Below the pieces are notes generated by a model. It saw only the letters and a list, made by a program, of their open reading frames with translations, was not told the origin of the DNA and did not search any database. Shown here piece after piece: positions 11,001-20,134 of a stretch of DNA of 33,178 nucleotides; position 1 is the stretch's first letter, and the number at the start of each line of letters is the position of its first letter. The DNA comes from Flammula alnicola. Its lineage: Eukaryota; Basidiomycota; Agaricomycetes; Agaricales; Strophariaceae. Position numbers and translations under genes: made by a program. Where the stretch lies: positions 1 through 33,178 of the forward strand of contig JADNRV010000451.1 in NCBI GenBank assembly GCA_015499995.1, read 5' to 3'.

Positions 11001-12495
11001 GGGTGGATCGGGTGATAGGGGTGGGTTTGGGTGGTGGTGGTGGTGCGGTGATGGGCGGTGGGAAGCGAGAACGAGAGAGGGCGGAAAGAGTGGAGGTGGG
11101 CGAGAAGGAGAAGGAGAAGGAGAAGGAGAAGGAGAAGGAAGCGCAGAGAACGGAGCAGCAGCAGCTGCTGCTGCCTACGCCGCCGGAGAGCTCGAGTAGT
11201 GGGGAGGATGAGAGCGTCGAAGAGCAGGAGGATGTCAAAGAGGAGGACGGGTTTAAAAGAGGAGCAGAGGGTAGGAACGGGAACGAGGCAGGTGAAGGTG
11301 TGTTGTGGGCGTCGGTGCCGGAGAGGGTGATGTCATCAGAGTCAATCCTCGAGTCTCCTTCAGCGTCAGCCCATGGATCCGCGTCGCCGACGACACCCAC
11401 CACCAGCCCTACCCTGAGTCCCGCTGAGAGCATCCGGAGGAGGAGGAACCACCGCCCAGCGCCTCCGCCCCCTACGACGCCGAGTCCGGTGCTGGATGCG
11501 TTGAAGGCTGTTGTGGCTGACGGTCCGCTGCCGCCTTCTGTGTTGAGTCCGAGTCTTCCAAGCCTCGCGTCAGCCTCCTCTCTTGCAGCTGCTTCTGATA
11601 GGGATAGGAGTACCCACCAACTTGAAGGCCAACCTCAACTTCAACCTCAACCTCAACCTCAACCTCGAGGTGTGACGATGCGGAGGACGGCCCCGCCCGC
11701 GTGTGGCTCTTCGGAATCCGCTGAGGTCAAGTCCAATCCTGGGCCTGATTCTGGTACGTCGACGGCAACGGTTATGCCTACGCCCACCCCTTCCGTCCCG
11801 AGCGCGCCATCGACCCGCACGCCCTCTCGCCGCCGATGATGATCACGCTGACGTCGCCGACTGCTGCATCCCTGGATAATAATACGTCGTCGTCGTCGTC
11901 GGGGTCGGGGTCGTCGTCGGGATCGTCTTCGAATCCATCGTTACCTCCGAGATCGATATCGTCGTCATCGTCTCCGCCCACTACTACGAATACGAGTGAC
12001 GGTGACGGCAGTACCGTGGCGTTGGACCCGAAAGCCCAATTTGTCCCTGGCGAAAAACTTCCCGCGCGCGCGATACACGTGTCCAATGCGTATTATAACA
12101 ACTCTGGGGCTTCGCAGTCCACGTCGGCGTTGGAGCTTGTCAGCAGCGACGCTGGTAGTACCGGTTCTGCGAGTCCTCCCATTCCTCCCATCCCCATTCC
12201 AAGCTCGAGCTCGAGCGCAAAGTCGAGCGCAAAGTCGAAGATCAAGCTCGATAAACCTGCCGCCGAAGTGGAGGTGCTCGTCGCCGAGTCCTCTGTTGCA
12301 GTTTCTCCTGCGCATCTCAGAGGTGGTGGGGAAAGGGGGGCGCAACTGGAGATGGAGAAGAACTTGAACTTGAAGCAGAGACGGCCGAGCACGGGCCACG
12401 GGTTGGGCCACGGGCTGCAGGCGACGCTGCGCAAGTTGGGCGTGTGGCGCAGGGCGTCGAGGGGCGATTTGAAGGCGGCGGAGAGGGACGCATGA
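8051..12495 (+). CDS. Large Pro/Ser-rich low-complexity protein, conserved N-terminus, broken frame near 11.7 kb
   Basis: Exon 1 is 8051-8282 (a second in-frame ATG at 8078 has a better context). A 57-nt intron (8283-8339) joins it to 8340-11839 in one frame, giving about 1,240 residues. The N-terminus has ordered sequence (LPIDPFASVDTNIVPWHIP, QVILILGG, DLLPLLTSPYLTRSLILIATHRPP, ALRLVSLFERAQRVARLWR). Later islands look conserved: FDAIVNFLPDGTPDKQLLKHAILVTTL, HVVHVLPAGWVDW and LVQSIEQFLLSFAYPLG. Between them lie Ser, Pro, Gly, KEKE and QP runs. I do not recognise the family. Near the end the coding sense moves to another frame: WYVDGNGYAYAHPF...HALSPP is in the frame of the downstream frame 11836-12495, which ends GLQATLRKLGVWRRASRGDL. 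No GT-AG intron I tried restores the join, because two TGA codons (11722, 11746) block it. So 8051-12495 is either one gene with a sequence error or mutation, or a truncated gene. GC content is far above its surroundings. Confidence 0.6.
9300..9345 (+). repeat. G-rich tandem repeat encoding poly-Gly; G-quadruplex-capable
   Basis: A GGGTG(T/G)-type repeat (tggtgtgggtgtgggtgg followed by several gggggt units) encodes a glycine run inside the large gene. More than four G-runs of at least three with one-base loops lie on the coding strand, which satisfies the standard G-quadruplex pattern. Slippage here could explain length variation in the protein. Confidence 0.6.
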
Positions 12496-13565
12496 TGTAC
12501 ACAGGAGGAGGAGGGATTTTCTTGGTTTCTGGTCTAGATCGTGCTGGGGAAGGGGAGCGTTTTTTCTTGTGTGAGGACTCGTGGAGGCGAAGCTTGGAGG
12601 GAGGATCCTTTGGTCGGACGCGGACATGGACATGGACGATGCGTGATTGATTCGTATGGACATGGACGGTATAGACGATTATCGATTATTGCTGGCATAC
12701 GGACGTTCATTTGCTGCTCTGTTCTGCCTTCCCTTCCCTTTCCTTCCTCGGCTTCGACTCTTTCCTGCCATCCTCCGACTCGTTTCACCTTTCTTTCTCT
12801 CTTAATATGTGTCTTCATTTTACTTCATTTCCTCGGTCCATACCCACGCACCACACGCACCCATACCCTTCCACTTCTCCTCTACTAGGATCAAGTCACG
12901 TTCGTTGTATTCTTTCTTTCAAATTTCTCCTCTCCTCTCCTCCCATCCATGGCACCCATCCACGTTCATTTCACATAATCTCATTTTTCTCGCTCGCATT
13001 CTCTCATTTCTGAATTTTAGGTACCCCCCCATCTCATATACATGTACCTACACACATACATGATTTGCATGTAAAGATTTTTCTTGGTTGTTCTGTAGTC
13101 CTATTCCTATTCCTATCCTATTCCTATCCCTACACCACCCCCACCCGACGACTCGGATGGACTGGATACTCGCGTCATGAACGATTTTAGTAGTTAATAG
13201 CCCATCCACTTGTACACAACTTGAAAATGTCTTTTTCTTCTGTTTCTATTACTATTAGTATTACTAGCATTATCAAGTATCACCACCACCACCCACTACA
13301 GTGTTGTTTTTTGGATGTATTTAGGAGGTGTCGATTGGTATACAGTGTAACAGTGCATTTGGCTTTGAAGTCTGAACCATGGATTCGCAGCGACTATTAG
13401 TGCAGTCGGACTATACTATTTAACATAAGACGATGGGATAAGCCTTCGCAGACAGTCATGGGTTATTTAAACAAGGGAAAGGCCCGTTTTCGCCATCAAA
13501 ATTTGAATAATATGTGTATGGTTCAAGTTTAGAGGTCTAACAATCTATCCACGTCGTCCTTGAAT
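12496..13565. other. 3' flank of the large gene; no further gene seen
   Basis: Pyrimidine-rich sequence with T-rich and C-rich runs follows the stop at 12495 and probably includes the 3' UTR. Short plus-strand frames (12541-13063) are Ser/Pro/Phe-rich translations of this skewed composition and overlap in different frames, so I do not count them as genes. Confidence 0.5.
13100..13131 (+). repeat. (CCTATT)n microsatellite
   Basis: Imperfect repeats of cctatt/cctat run for about 32 bases in the non-coding flank. Confidence 0.8.
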
Positions 13566-14026
13566 ATTTGCTGGTTAACTTGTAATCATAATCTCGAGTT
13601 GAATAGGAGTCTATGGTTGCTTGCAATGGCTCTAAAACTCTCAATGCAAATGCCGCAACTGAGGTCTTTTTGAATAGTGCACGATGTGCTGAGTCAACAA
13701 TGGCTCATATCGAGGATTCTAGACTGGGGTCGTAGTCATATTAGAGTAGATGGCGTATCAGATACAAGGTAGGCCATATGATTGCCAGATACAGTGCGCG
13801 AGCGTGATTAAGGTAAGGTTTGGAGCCAGCGGACGAATATAAACGCGACCATCGTGCAGTGCATGGTGAAGTTCATATTTTAACATGACATGACAGAGAG
13901 AAAGGAGAAGGAATAGAAAGAGAAAATATATTTATGTATGGCCTATTCGAATGGCATCAGTACTATCACCGCCACGATTCTAAAGGATAGCCAACCATGT
14001 ACCATTGGCTCATGAGCGCAATGGTT
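13566..14026. repeat. Direct repeat B, copy 1 (mate at 18754-19187)
   Basis: This block matches 18754-19187 in the same orientation with many substitutions and small indels, from 'tttgctggttaact' to 'ggctcatgagcg.aatggtt'. It has no terminal inverted repeats and no shared reading frame. The right end carries a near-palindrome around GCTCATGAGC flanked by ACCATTG and CAATGGT arms. The two copies bracket the second secreted/mitochondrial gene pair. Confidence 0.9.
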
Positions 14027-14287
14027 CTCTTCTGTGTATAACGCACCTATAATGACGTCCACTAAACTGCATCGTGAACTCCAGTTGGCCTTCATAAAGT
14101 CTACGGACTAAGAAAGAACGCGTAATGTCATTAACACACTATCACGACGTCTGTATACCTTGGGACCAGGGTTGGATCGATATGAGAAGGTTTTCATTCA
14201 CTGGGTATACTAAGGCGTGGGGTGAATTCTAGGCAATTCCGAGTCATTGTACTAGTATCAATTCACCTTCGGAAATATGGAATATAT

Positions 14288-14751
14288 CAGTGTTGTCATT
14301 GACGCCGTCTGACGGCGTCAGTCAATACTAGTCAGTCAGTACGGTCAGAGTCAATGGTCAACAACTGACCCTACTGACCATGATTGAAGATACCGGACTG
14401 GCTGACTAAAAATCTCGACCCCAGGCAACATTGAGGAAATGGCGAGCTGAGGCTCGATTGAAATGACAAAAAATTTTATGAATTACTATTATTATATTAT
14501 TGATTTCATGGAGAATTTCGAAAAGAAGGCTGGAAATTGAACTTGACGGATAAAAAGATGTCTGCAATATGGAACTATTGTCGTTAGGAACAATATTCTG
14601 TCAAAAAAATGGGGCAGACATGCATCTACGCCGTTAATATCATAAAAAGAGTCACTGACCAGTCAATAATTTGACTGACCGGGTCAGCTTACTGACGGTC
14701 GATCATTGACGGTCAAAGTTTGACCGTTATTGACTGACCTTGACAACACTG
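14288..14751. mobile_element. Non-autonomous hAT-like DNA transposon (MITE) with 8-bp target duplication
   Basis: The element begins CAGTGTTGTCA and ends TGACAACACTG, a perfect 11-bp terminal inverted repeat. Immediately outside, GAATATAT occurs on both sides (14280-14287 and 14752-14759), a perfect 8-bp target duplication as in hAT elements. Both subterminal regions (about 14298-14400 and 14650-14745) are packed with GGTCA/TGACC and ACTGAC words, some as palindromes such as TGACGGTCA-like sites; in hAT elements such arrays bind transposase. The 464-bp body has no transposase frame. The superfamily is inferred from ends and duplication length. Confidence 0.85.
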
Positions 14752-15184
14752 GAATATATATAATAGTGCAGTTTTATAACGCGGAGTGAGGACAGTAGCC
14801 TGCATAGTTCCCAGTTAATTGTCAGCCACGGTTTTCAGAAGTATGCCAACTATGTCAGGCGAACCGTAGGCGCGCGTCTCCCATTGGTCAACTTGTGGTA
14901 TCTATTAATAGATGTCTCTGGAATGACAAGTTCTGGTTCAGAGAAGAATTCGAAATAACATTTTGCGCCCCATCAGCGAGTTAGCTAGACTGTTATTGTA
15001 GTCAAACATTTGACTCCGCTTTCTCGAATCCGGCTAGATTCAGATGGTTTGCATAATGTGCTGCTTCAAGACTCAAAACAGATTAGCGCCGAGCCGGTCA
15101 TACTTCAATAGCCCAATGTCATTTGTCATACTAAGTAAGGTTCGAACGTTTCAACGAAACAGGGATTAAGGTTCTTTGAAAAGG

Positions 15185-15193
15185 TTTAAAAGG
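15185..15193 (+). promoter_or_regulatory. TATA-like box upstream of secreted-protein copy 2
   Basis: TTTAAAAGG lies at the same relative position as in copy 1 (1549-1557, minus strand), so the core promoter is retained even though the start codon is not. Confidence 0.45.
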
Positions 15194-15270
15194 CGAGGAT
15201 ATTCTGCGAGGATCCTTCAGAGCAGAAACTCAGTACTCAGTACTCAACCTCCGCTCGTTAGTTTCTTCAC

Positions 15271-16512
15271 AATTCAAGCCTTTCAAAGGTAAAGAACCTA
15301 AATCACCGCACCATATACTATGGCTGAATTCGACATCTTACAGCGCTTTTGGGCCTCCTCGTCACTATCAACATCGCCAGTTTTGCCGCTGCACTCGACT
15401 TCACTGGGGCGCAGTGGATTTGGATCCCAGGTCGTGCTGCAGATGGCATTACCTACCCTCCCGGCAACGCAACTTTCCGCAGGGACTATTATCCCAAGGC
15501 TGGCAAAACACCTCTCTCTGCCAACATTCTCATCACCACCGACAACGCATATACCTTGTATGTCAACGGCTACAAGGTGGGCACAGGAATAGACTTCACC
15601 AAGGCACAGCGATACTGCGTCCCTCTCGAGCCTGACTGCAACGTGTTCGCCGTAGAAGGTCAGAACTATCAGGTTACCGGAAGCAATGTCGGCAATGCCG
15701 CAGGAGTTCTTAGCGCAATTGAAATCCGATACACCGACGGCTTCACCGAGACCATCGTCACCGACGGAGACTGGCACGGTGTCTCTGGTGTCCCAGCCGG
15801 CTTCGATCAGGTCGCTTTCGACGACAGTGCATGGCCCGCCGCGTTCGTCGAGGGACCATATCCGACTACCGCCCCTTGGAATGCGCCTCAGTATGCAATT
15901 ACCATCCCGCCTGCTACACAGAACCCAGGCCCTAGTCTCCAGTCCGCCAGCTGGATTTGGACAAATGAGGTCGACAGTGCCGGAAACGCGCCCATTGGAG
16001 GTCGTGCCTTCCGCAAGACTGTTTCTCTCCCAGCTGGCCAACTCGTGGACTCCATGGTCATTGACATCATAGCCGACAACGCGTACACCCTGTACGTCAA
16101 CGGACTCCTCGTCGGTTCCGGCCAAGCTTTCGCTGCGGGTACAGGTACGGTCGCACAACGCTATCAAGTCAATTTCCCTCCGACTTCCACCGTCACTCTC
16201 GCCGTCTACGCTGCAAATGTCCCTCCAGGCGGCCCTGCCGGACTTCTCGCTGCAGCAGAGCTTGAGGGCTGTGACTGCGGTTGCGGCGAGAACACCTTCA
16301 TCATCACCGACGGGAGCTGGAAGTACAGTACTGGAACTCCCGCCGGATTTGAGAATCCTGGCTTCAACGATGCTGCCTGGCCCGCGGCTATCGTCGAAGG
16401 TCCGTATGGACGAGCGCCGTGGGGACAGGTTGCCACTCCCACAAGCAACTCTCCTCAGTCCGCCGCGATTTCCGGCGCTCCTGCTGCCCCGCCTGCTATC
16501 GTTGTCGCCTGA
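15271..16512 (+). pseudogene. Secreted two-domain carbohydrate-binding-like protein, copy 2, start codon lost
   Basis: The main exon 15344-16512 is fully open and encodes the same two WIW-type beta-sandwich repeats as copy 1, with small in-frame differences (an extra AAGTGTV-type segment in the second domain, PPGG for DGG). The 55-nt intron (15289-15343, gtaaag...ttacag) is also conserved. However, the short first exon that carries ATG in copy 1 reads 'cacaattcaagcctttcaaag' here: the ATG has become ATT, and a base is inserted. No upstream in-frame ATG exists. The ATG at 15320 lies inside the intron and opens the wrong frame. The C-terminus (APPAIVVA) differs from copy 1 through a one-base indel. 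I read this as a young pseudogene, or a gene needing an undetected start. The open frame argues that inactivation is recent or incomplete. Confidence 0.65.
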
Positions 16513-16883
16513 AAGAGAAATGAACTGAATCTTCGGCTTCTTTATAGAAAATGATTCTAATTCTCCTTGATTTCTTTTGAAGTAGAAACTGAATTAGCTA
16601 TTAAAGTAGGCATTTTGAAATGTGCAGTTTTGTGATTTACATTGTCAAGCTCTGATGTGGAACACGTTCCGATTCAAAAAGTGCGTGTGTGCGCATTGCC
16701 TTCACGGAGGCATCGATGACAGCCTTTTGAACCGTGAAGCCACGAACGCCCGAATGTGGCAGTCTGCAGATCGTTTAAGTTTACCTGTAAGAATGTAAGC
16801 GTCCGCTGACTTGTAAATTTGCACTAGTTCAACGCACCAACACCCTTCAAGTTATTCGAGTCTTTTTGTTGATCCTAGTTCCT

Positions 16884-17266
16884 TCATGTAGTGCAGAAAG
16901 CCATGTAGGAGTCGTTAATAGCTTGATAGAGCGACGAGATCTGGCGTTTTGCTAGAAAAGACATGAAAGTGAACCCGAAGATCACGCCGATCATTGTTGG
17001 TAAAAGGCATCATATGCGGTTAAGAGCATATACCCGGGCTCCAAGCTGGATCCTGTTAAGAATGAAGCCGCAGATGCCAGTTGGTAAGTCGGTGTTAGGA
17101 ATGGCTAATGTCGGTAGATCTGGAAGACTTACTTGGTCGTGGAGGGGAAAGACCCCGATTCATAACTGAGCACAAAATGCGAGATCATAGCAAAAACGAT
17201 GGCGAGGAAGGCATAGTGGAGAGTCTCGTCATTGGAACCACATGGTTTAACAGCGCTGCCATTCAT
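16884..17266 (-). pseudogene. Relic of a multi-span membrane protein (possibly DUF6534-like)
   Basis: On the minus strand an ATG at 17266 opens a frame containing a hydrophobic segment (HYAFLAIVFAMISHFVLSYE). It runs to a good donor gtaagt at 17132. An acceptor ttaacag at 17053 restores the frame into IQLGARVYALNRI, which meets TGA at 17012-17010. Beyond that stop the same frame continues with another hydrophobic stretch (LPTMIGVIFGFTFMSFLAK) to TGA at 16886-16884. The alternation of membrane spans with an R.YALNR-like loop recalls fungal seven-span DUF6534 proteins, but this is a weak likeness. The internal TGA could derive from a Trp codon. A short intact gene is less likely. Confidence 0.35.
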
Positions 17267-17408
17267 TGGACAGATTGCCTTTTACGTACTGTACATTTTT
17301 GCACGAACGAATTTTTGACGGAAACGTTCAGCGCAACAAACGCCGTTACAACGGTTCATGCGTGCTATCCATTCCCGTATCTAAGAACTGGAGATTAGTT
17401 AGAACGAC

Positions 17409-18423
17409 GAACAGTACGCTGCCACCTCGAGCGTCAACTCACCGGCTTTCGAAAAATAACTCTCAAGACTTCTTCTTTTCTTCTTTAGCCCTCTGCCCCT
17501 CTTCGTATAATTTCTCTAAATCGATCCCAAACCCAGCCTCGTCGAGCTTCTCACTGAGTCCTAAAAGAACTGGTTGAGCCCTCGCCCAAAACTCCTTCCA
17601 GTCCTCGACAGCACCGTCCGGTTCTGCCAAGTGGATGTCAGATAGTGGGACAAGCGCTCCATGGACATTAAAGATATCAGGATGTTTTTCGCGAACGGGA
17701 GAGGAGAGCGGGATTGACGATATCTGGTTGACAATGGTGCGGGTGATGATTGCTACCGCACGCCGAGCACGTCCAATCTCGGACGTTGGAGGAACGGGGA
17801 CGTTGTCGAATGCCTGCACAGAGTAGAATGTATTATTGTCAGTATGCATGCGTACGCGACGACATTCGGAGAGACGCACAAACATAAACTGGATCGCTTC
17901 CTCTTGATCTTGGGGTCTGCTCAAGGTCAGGATGACCTGGAAAAAGAGAATATACGCGCTCCTGAGCCGATCCTCGTGGTCTGGTGCAAGTTCGTTGAGC
18001 CATGGAGCCGAGGCTGTGTTCTCGAGGGCCAGGAGCCACATCCCCTTGTCAGACGGGGCATCTTCGGTCGAATCTGCCGGTGTGTCTTCATGGGGCGGCG
18101 CCCCCTCCTTGCCAGAGGTTGAATATGAGCGACATTGAGAGGGTACTGTATGACCTGAAGGCTTGTCCAAAGTTGTACAGCGATGTGTTACTGTTAACCG
18201 CGCAAGACGCGAACTGGGAAAGCGACGGTAAGCTAGATTCAGACGCGGTACCTGTCAGTGATGAGTATAGAGAATGTAGAAAGAATCTTTGTCTCATACC
18301 CGAGTCTGCTCGCGCAAAGGAGCCAGTGAACGTCGTATGGAACTCTTCAACATCGTCTAAATACCACGAGTTATGTGACGGAGTGGTTTCGTTGAATCGT
18401 TCAGTTCTGTTGTTGTGACGCAT
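17409..18423. repeat. Direct repeat, copy 2 (mate at 3938-4931)
   Basis: Same orientation as 3938-4931 and carries the second copy of the mitochondrial-type gene with its short flanks. It includes a slightly longer 3' end (the lysine-rich tail region) that copy 1 has lost. Confidence 0.93.
17463..18353 (-). CDS. Hypothetical protein with mitochondrial-type presequence (copy 2)
   Basis: Three exons: 18353-18300, 18251-17856 and 17813-17463, with introns of 48 nt (18299-18252, ends actgacag) and 42 nt (17855-17814, tactgac branch site, ends tgtgcag). The product is 266 residues. The first exon encodes MLKSSIRRSLAPLREQTR, a basic stretch without acidic residues, typical of a mitochondrial presequence. 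The domain after residue 90 matches copy 1 (APWLN, DHEDRLRSAYILFFQ, EDWKEFWARAQPVLLGL). The C-terminus extends to LEKLYEEGQRAKEEKKKS, absent from copy 1. The 42-nt intron is very short, a multiple of three and free of stops, so intron retention would insert 14 residues without a frameshift. I do not recognise the family. This copy looks intact and is the better reference for the pair. Confidence 0.72.
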
Positions 18424-18753
18424 TGCCGAAAAGTGTGATGGGAACATATTACCAACTCCGACGGCATTCACAGCCCAAAATCAAAGAATCCCGGCAGTTA
18501 GTCTGATGGGACGACACTTCATATGTAGAATCCAGTAGTGAGAACCGGAACTTGGTCGGGAAATATTACTAGAGGCTTACGCCTTATTAATCAGAACAGA
18601 ATACATGGAGGTGCAGTAAGGTCGAACTTTTTGAAATTTTGAGGTCGAGCAACAAATCAGACGAATTAAAGGCAGAGCCCAACATGTGAGACTGATACAC
18701 AGATGGTCCAAGTTTTACAACGAAAATGAGAAAGCGAATCTACATACTACTTG
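18424..18753. other. No gene seen
   Basis: Sequence between the mitochondrial-type gene and repeat B, presumably including that gene's promoter. No protein-like frame or repeat was found. Confidence 0.5.
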
Positions 18754-19187
18754 TTTGCTGGTTAACTTATAATCATAATCTCGAGAATAGCAGTCTATGG
18801 TTGCCCGCAATGGCTCTAAAACTCTTAATGTAAATGCGGCAACTGAGCTCTTTTTGAACAGTGCACGATGTGCTCAACAATGCCTTGTATCGAGAATTCC
18901 AGGCTGGTGTCATAATCATATTATAGTAGATGGCGTATTGGATACGGTGCGCGAGCGTGATTAAGGTAAGGTCTGGAGACAATGACAGTGTGGACGAATA
19001 CGAATATAAACGCGACATCGCGCAGTGCATGATGAAATCCATGTTTGGCATGATAGAGAGAAAGGAGAAGGAATAGAAAGAGCAAGAGAAAATATATTTA
19101 TGCATGGCCTATTCGGATGGCATCAGTACTACGAGCGGCACGAAAAGGTAGCCAACAATGTACCATGGGCTCATGAGCGTAATGGTT
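18754..19187. repeat. Direct repeat B, copy 2 (mate at 13566-14026)
   Basis: Same-orientation match to 13566-14026. A 110-residue minus-strand frame inside (18773-19105) is not preserved in the mate and has no protein-like motifs, so I do not call it a gene. The palindromic GCTCATGAGC core is kept at the right end. Confidence 0.9.
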
Positions 19188-19594
19188 GCAACTTGCGAGT
19201 CAACAAATGTTGAAGCAATAGGCGTTTTGTTAAATGGTCAATTGTGACGTAAGAATCGCATGAAATTTTAACATCCTATTAGTATTATCAGTTAGTCACG
19301 ATGATTGTAATAATGTAGAAAAGCCACTCACCAATTCGATCTGGCACCCAGAGCCTGCGAGTGAATAATCGTTGCGAATGAAATGATTGACTATAATGAT
19401 AGCTAGATATTAGTGCTGCCTTCAAATAGCAACGTCTGAAAAGAATACCCCAATGTTTAGCAATAAGGTCAAGCGGACAACTCCCGATTTAAGAGGTGCT
19501 GGATCGAACGAGTCAGAAACACCCTACGAAAGATCGAAACAAAACCGAAATGCCACTTCATCGTTTGTCTTGTCAATGGTTCAAGCACCTGGGC
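19188..19594. other. Little content; possible end of the small damaged gene
   Basis: The right-hand part may hold a last exon of the damaged minus-strand gene described at 19595-20134. The rest is AT-rich with no signals I can support. Confidence 0.35.
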
Positions 19595-20134
19595 CTGAAG
19601 AAAGGGTATGTTGAGAAAAATCCGGCGAAGAAGAGAGAACAAACGTACCTTTCCAAAGACATCACTCGCCGAGTAGGATTCAGTCAATTCACAATCAGCA
19701 CAGTGGGGCACCACGAGGGGGATCCCTCAGAGTACGAACTACGGCATGCACTCTGACCCCAAGTAGCCGCGCTCGCCGGGTAAGGAATCCACAGCATTGA
19801 GAGATCGTTCCTCTCGGAAGCCCTCGCCGCCACAGAGACCCCGGCCTGTGAGATAAGATCCGAGCTGTGCCGCCGGGCCCTCAGTCGCTGTCTGAGCAGC
19901 CCCATCACTTTGCACTGGGACACCACCAACTCTGTGTCGCCGGCTGTGGTCGACGAGACGCGCACGGGCTGAAAGCTCCTTGAATGAATACTACTTCCTT
20001 TGGATGCCTCCGGTCAGCTTGGTGTTCAGAAATTTGGGGCTGGCTGGCCGAGGTTTGCTGGCCTCTACAGGAGCAGTGGCAGCTTCATGAGTGGCGCAAG
20101 AAGGTAGAGCGAAGAACTGAGCTAGCACGGCCAT
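19595..20134 (-). pseudogene. Small unrecognised gene with an in-frame TAG and frame changes
   Basis: An ATG at 20134 opens MAVLAQFFALPSCATHEAAT... and the frame stays protein-like to GGIQRK, where TAG (19993-19991) stops it after 47 residues. The same frame continues past the stop as YSFKELSARARLVDHSR. The neighbouring frame then carries a stretch (AGVSVAARASERNDLSMLWI, PYPASAATWGQSACRSSYSEG), and a third frame gives VPHCADCELTESYSASDVFGK. That last segment ends at a good donor (gtacgt, 19648), and a 54-nt intron leads to a cttcag acceptor at 19595. The pattern suits a real small multi-exon gene that has gained a stop and at least one frameshift. I cannot name it, and a chance origin cannot be excluded. 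Confidence 0.33.

Larger units (their letters stand above)
14887..16783. repeat. Inverted-repeat arm 2 (mate at 1-1907)
   Basis: This is the reverse-complement counterpart of 1-1907, covering promoter, gene and 3' flank. It includes copy-specific changes: an AGTACTC unit inserted twice at about 15232-15245, an altered start region near 15271, and in-frame insertions within the gene. Confidence 0.93.

Noticed and set aside
12541..13063. Ser/Phe/Pro-rich frames after the large gene
   Set aside because: Translations of pyrimidine-rich 3' flank in overlapping frames with no motifs.
15320..15592. Frame starting at the only ATG near secreted-protein copy 2
   Set aside because: The ATG lies inside the conserved intron and translates the exon in the wrong frame; the product is a shadow.
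18773..19105. 110-codon minus-strand frame inside repeat B
   Set aside because: Not preserved in the mate at 13566-14026, so it is not under coding constraint.
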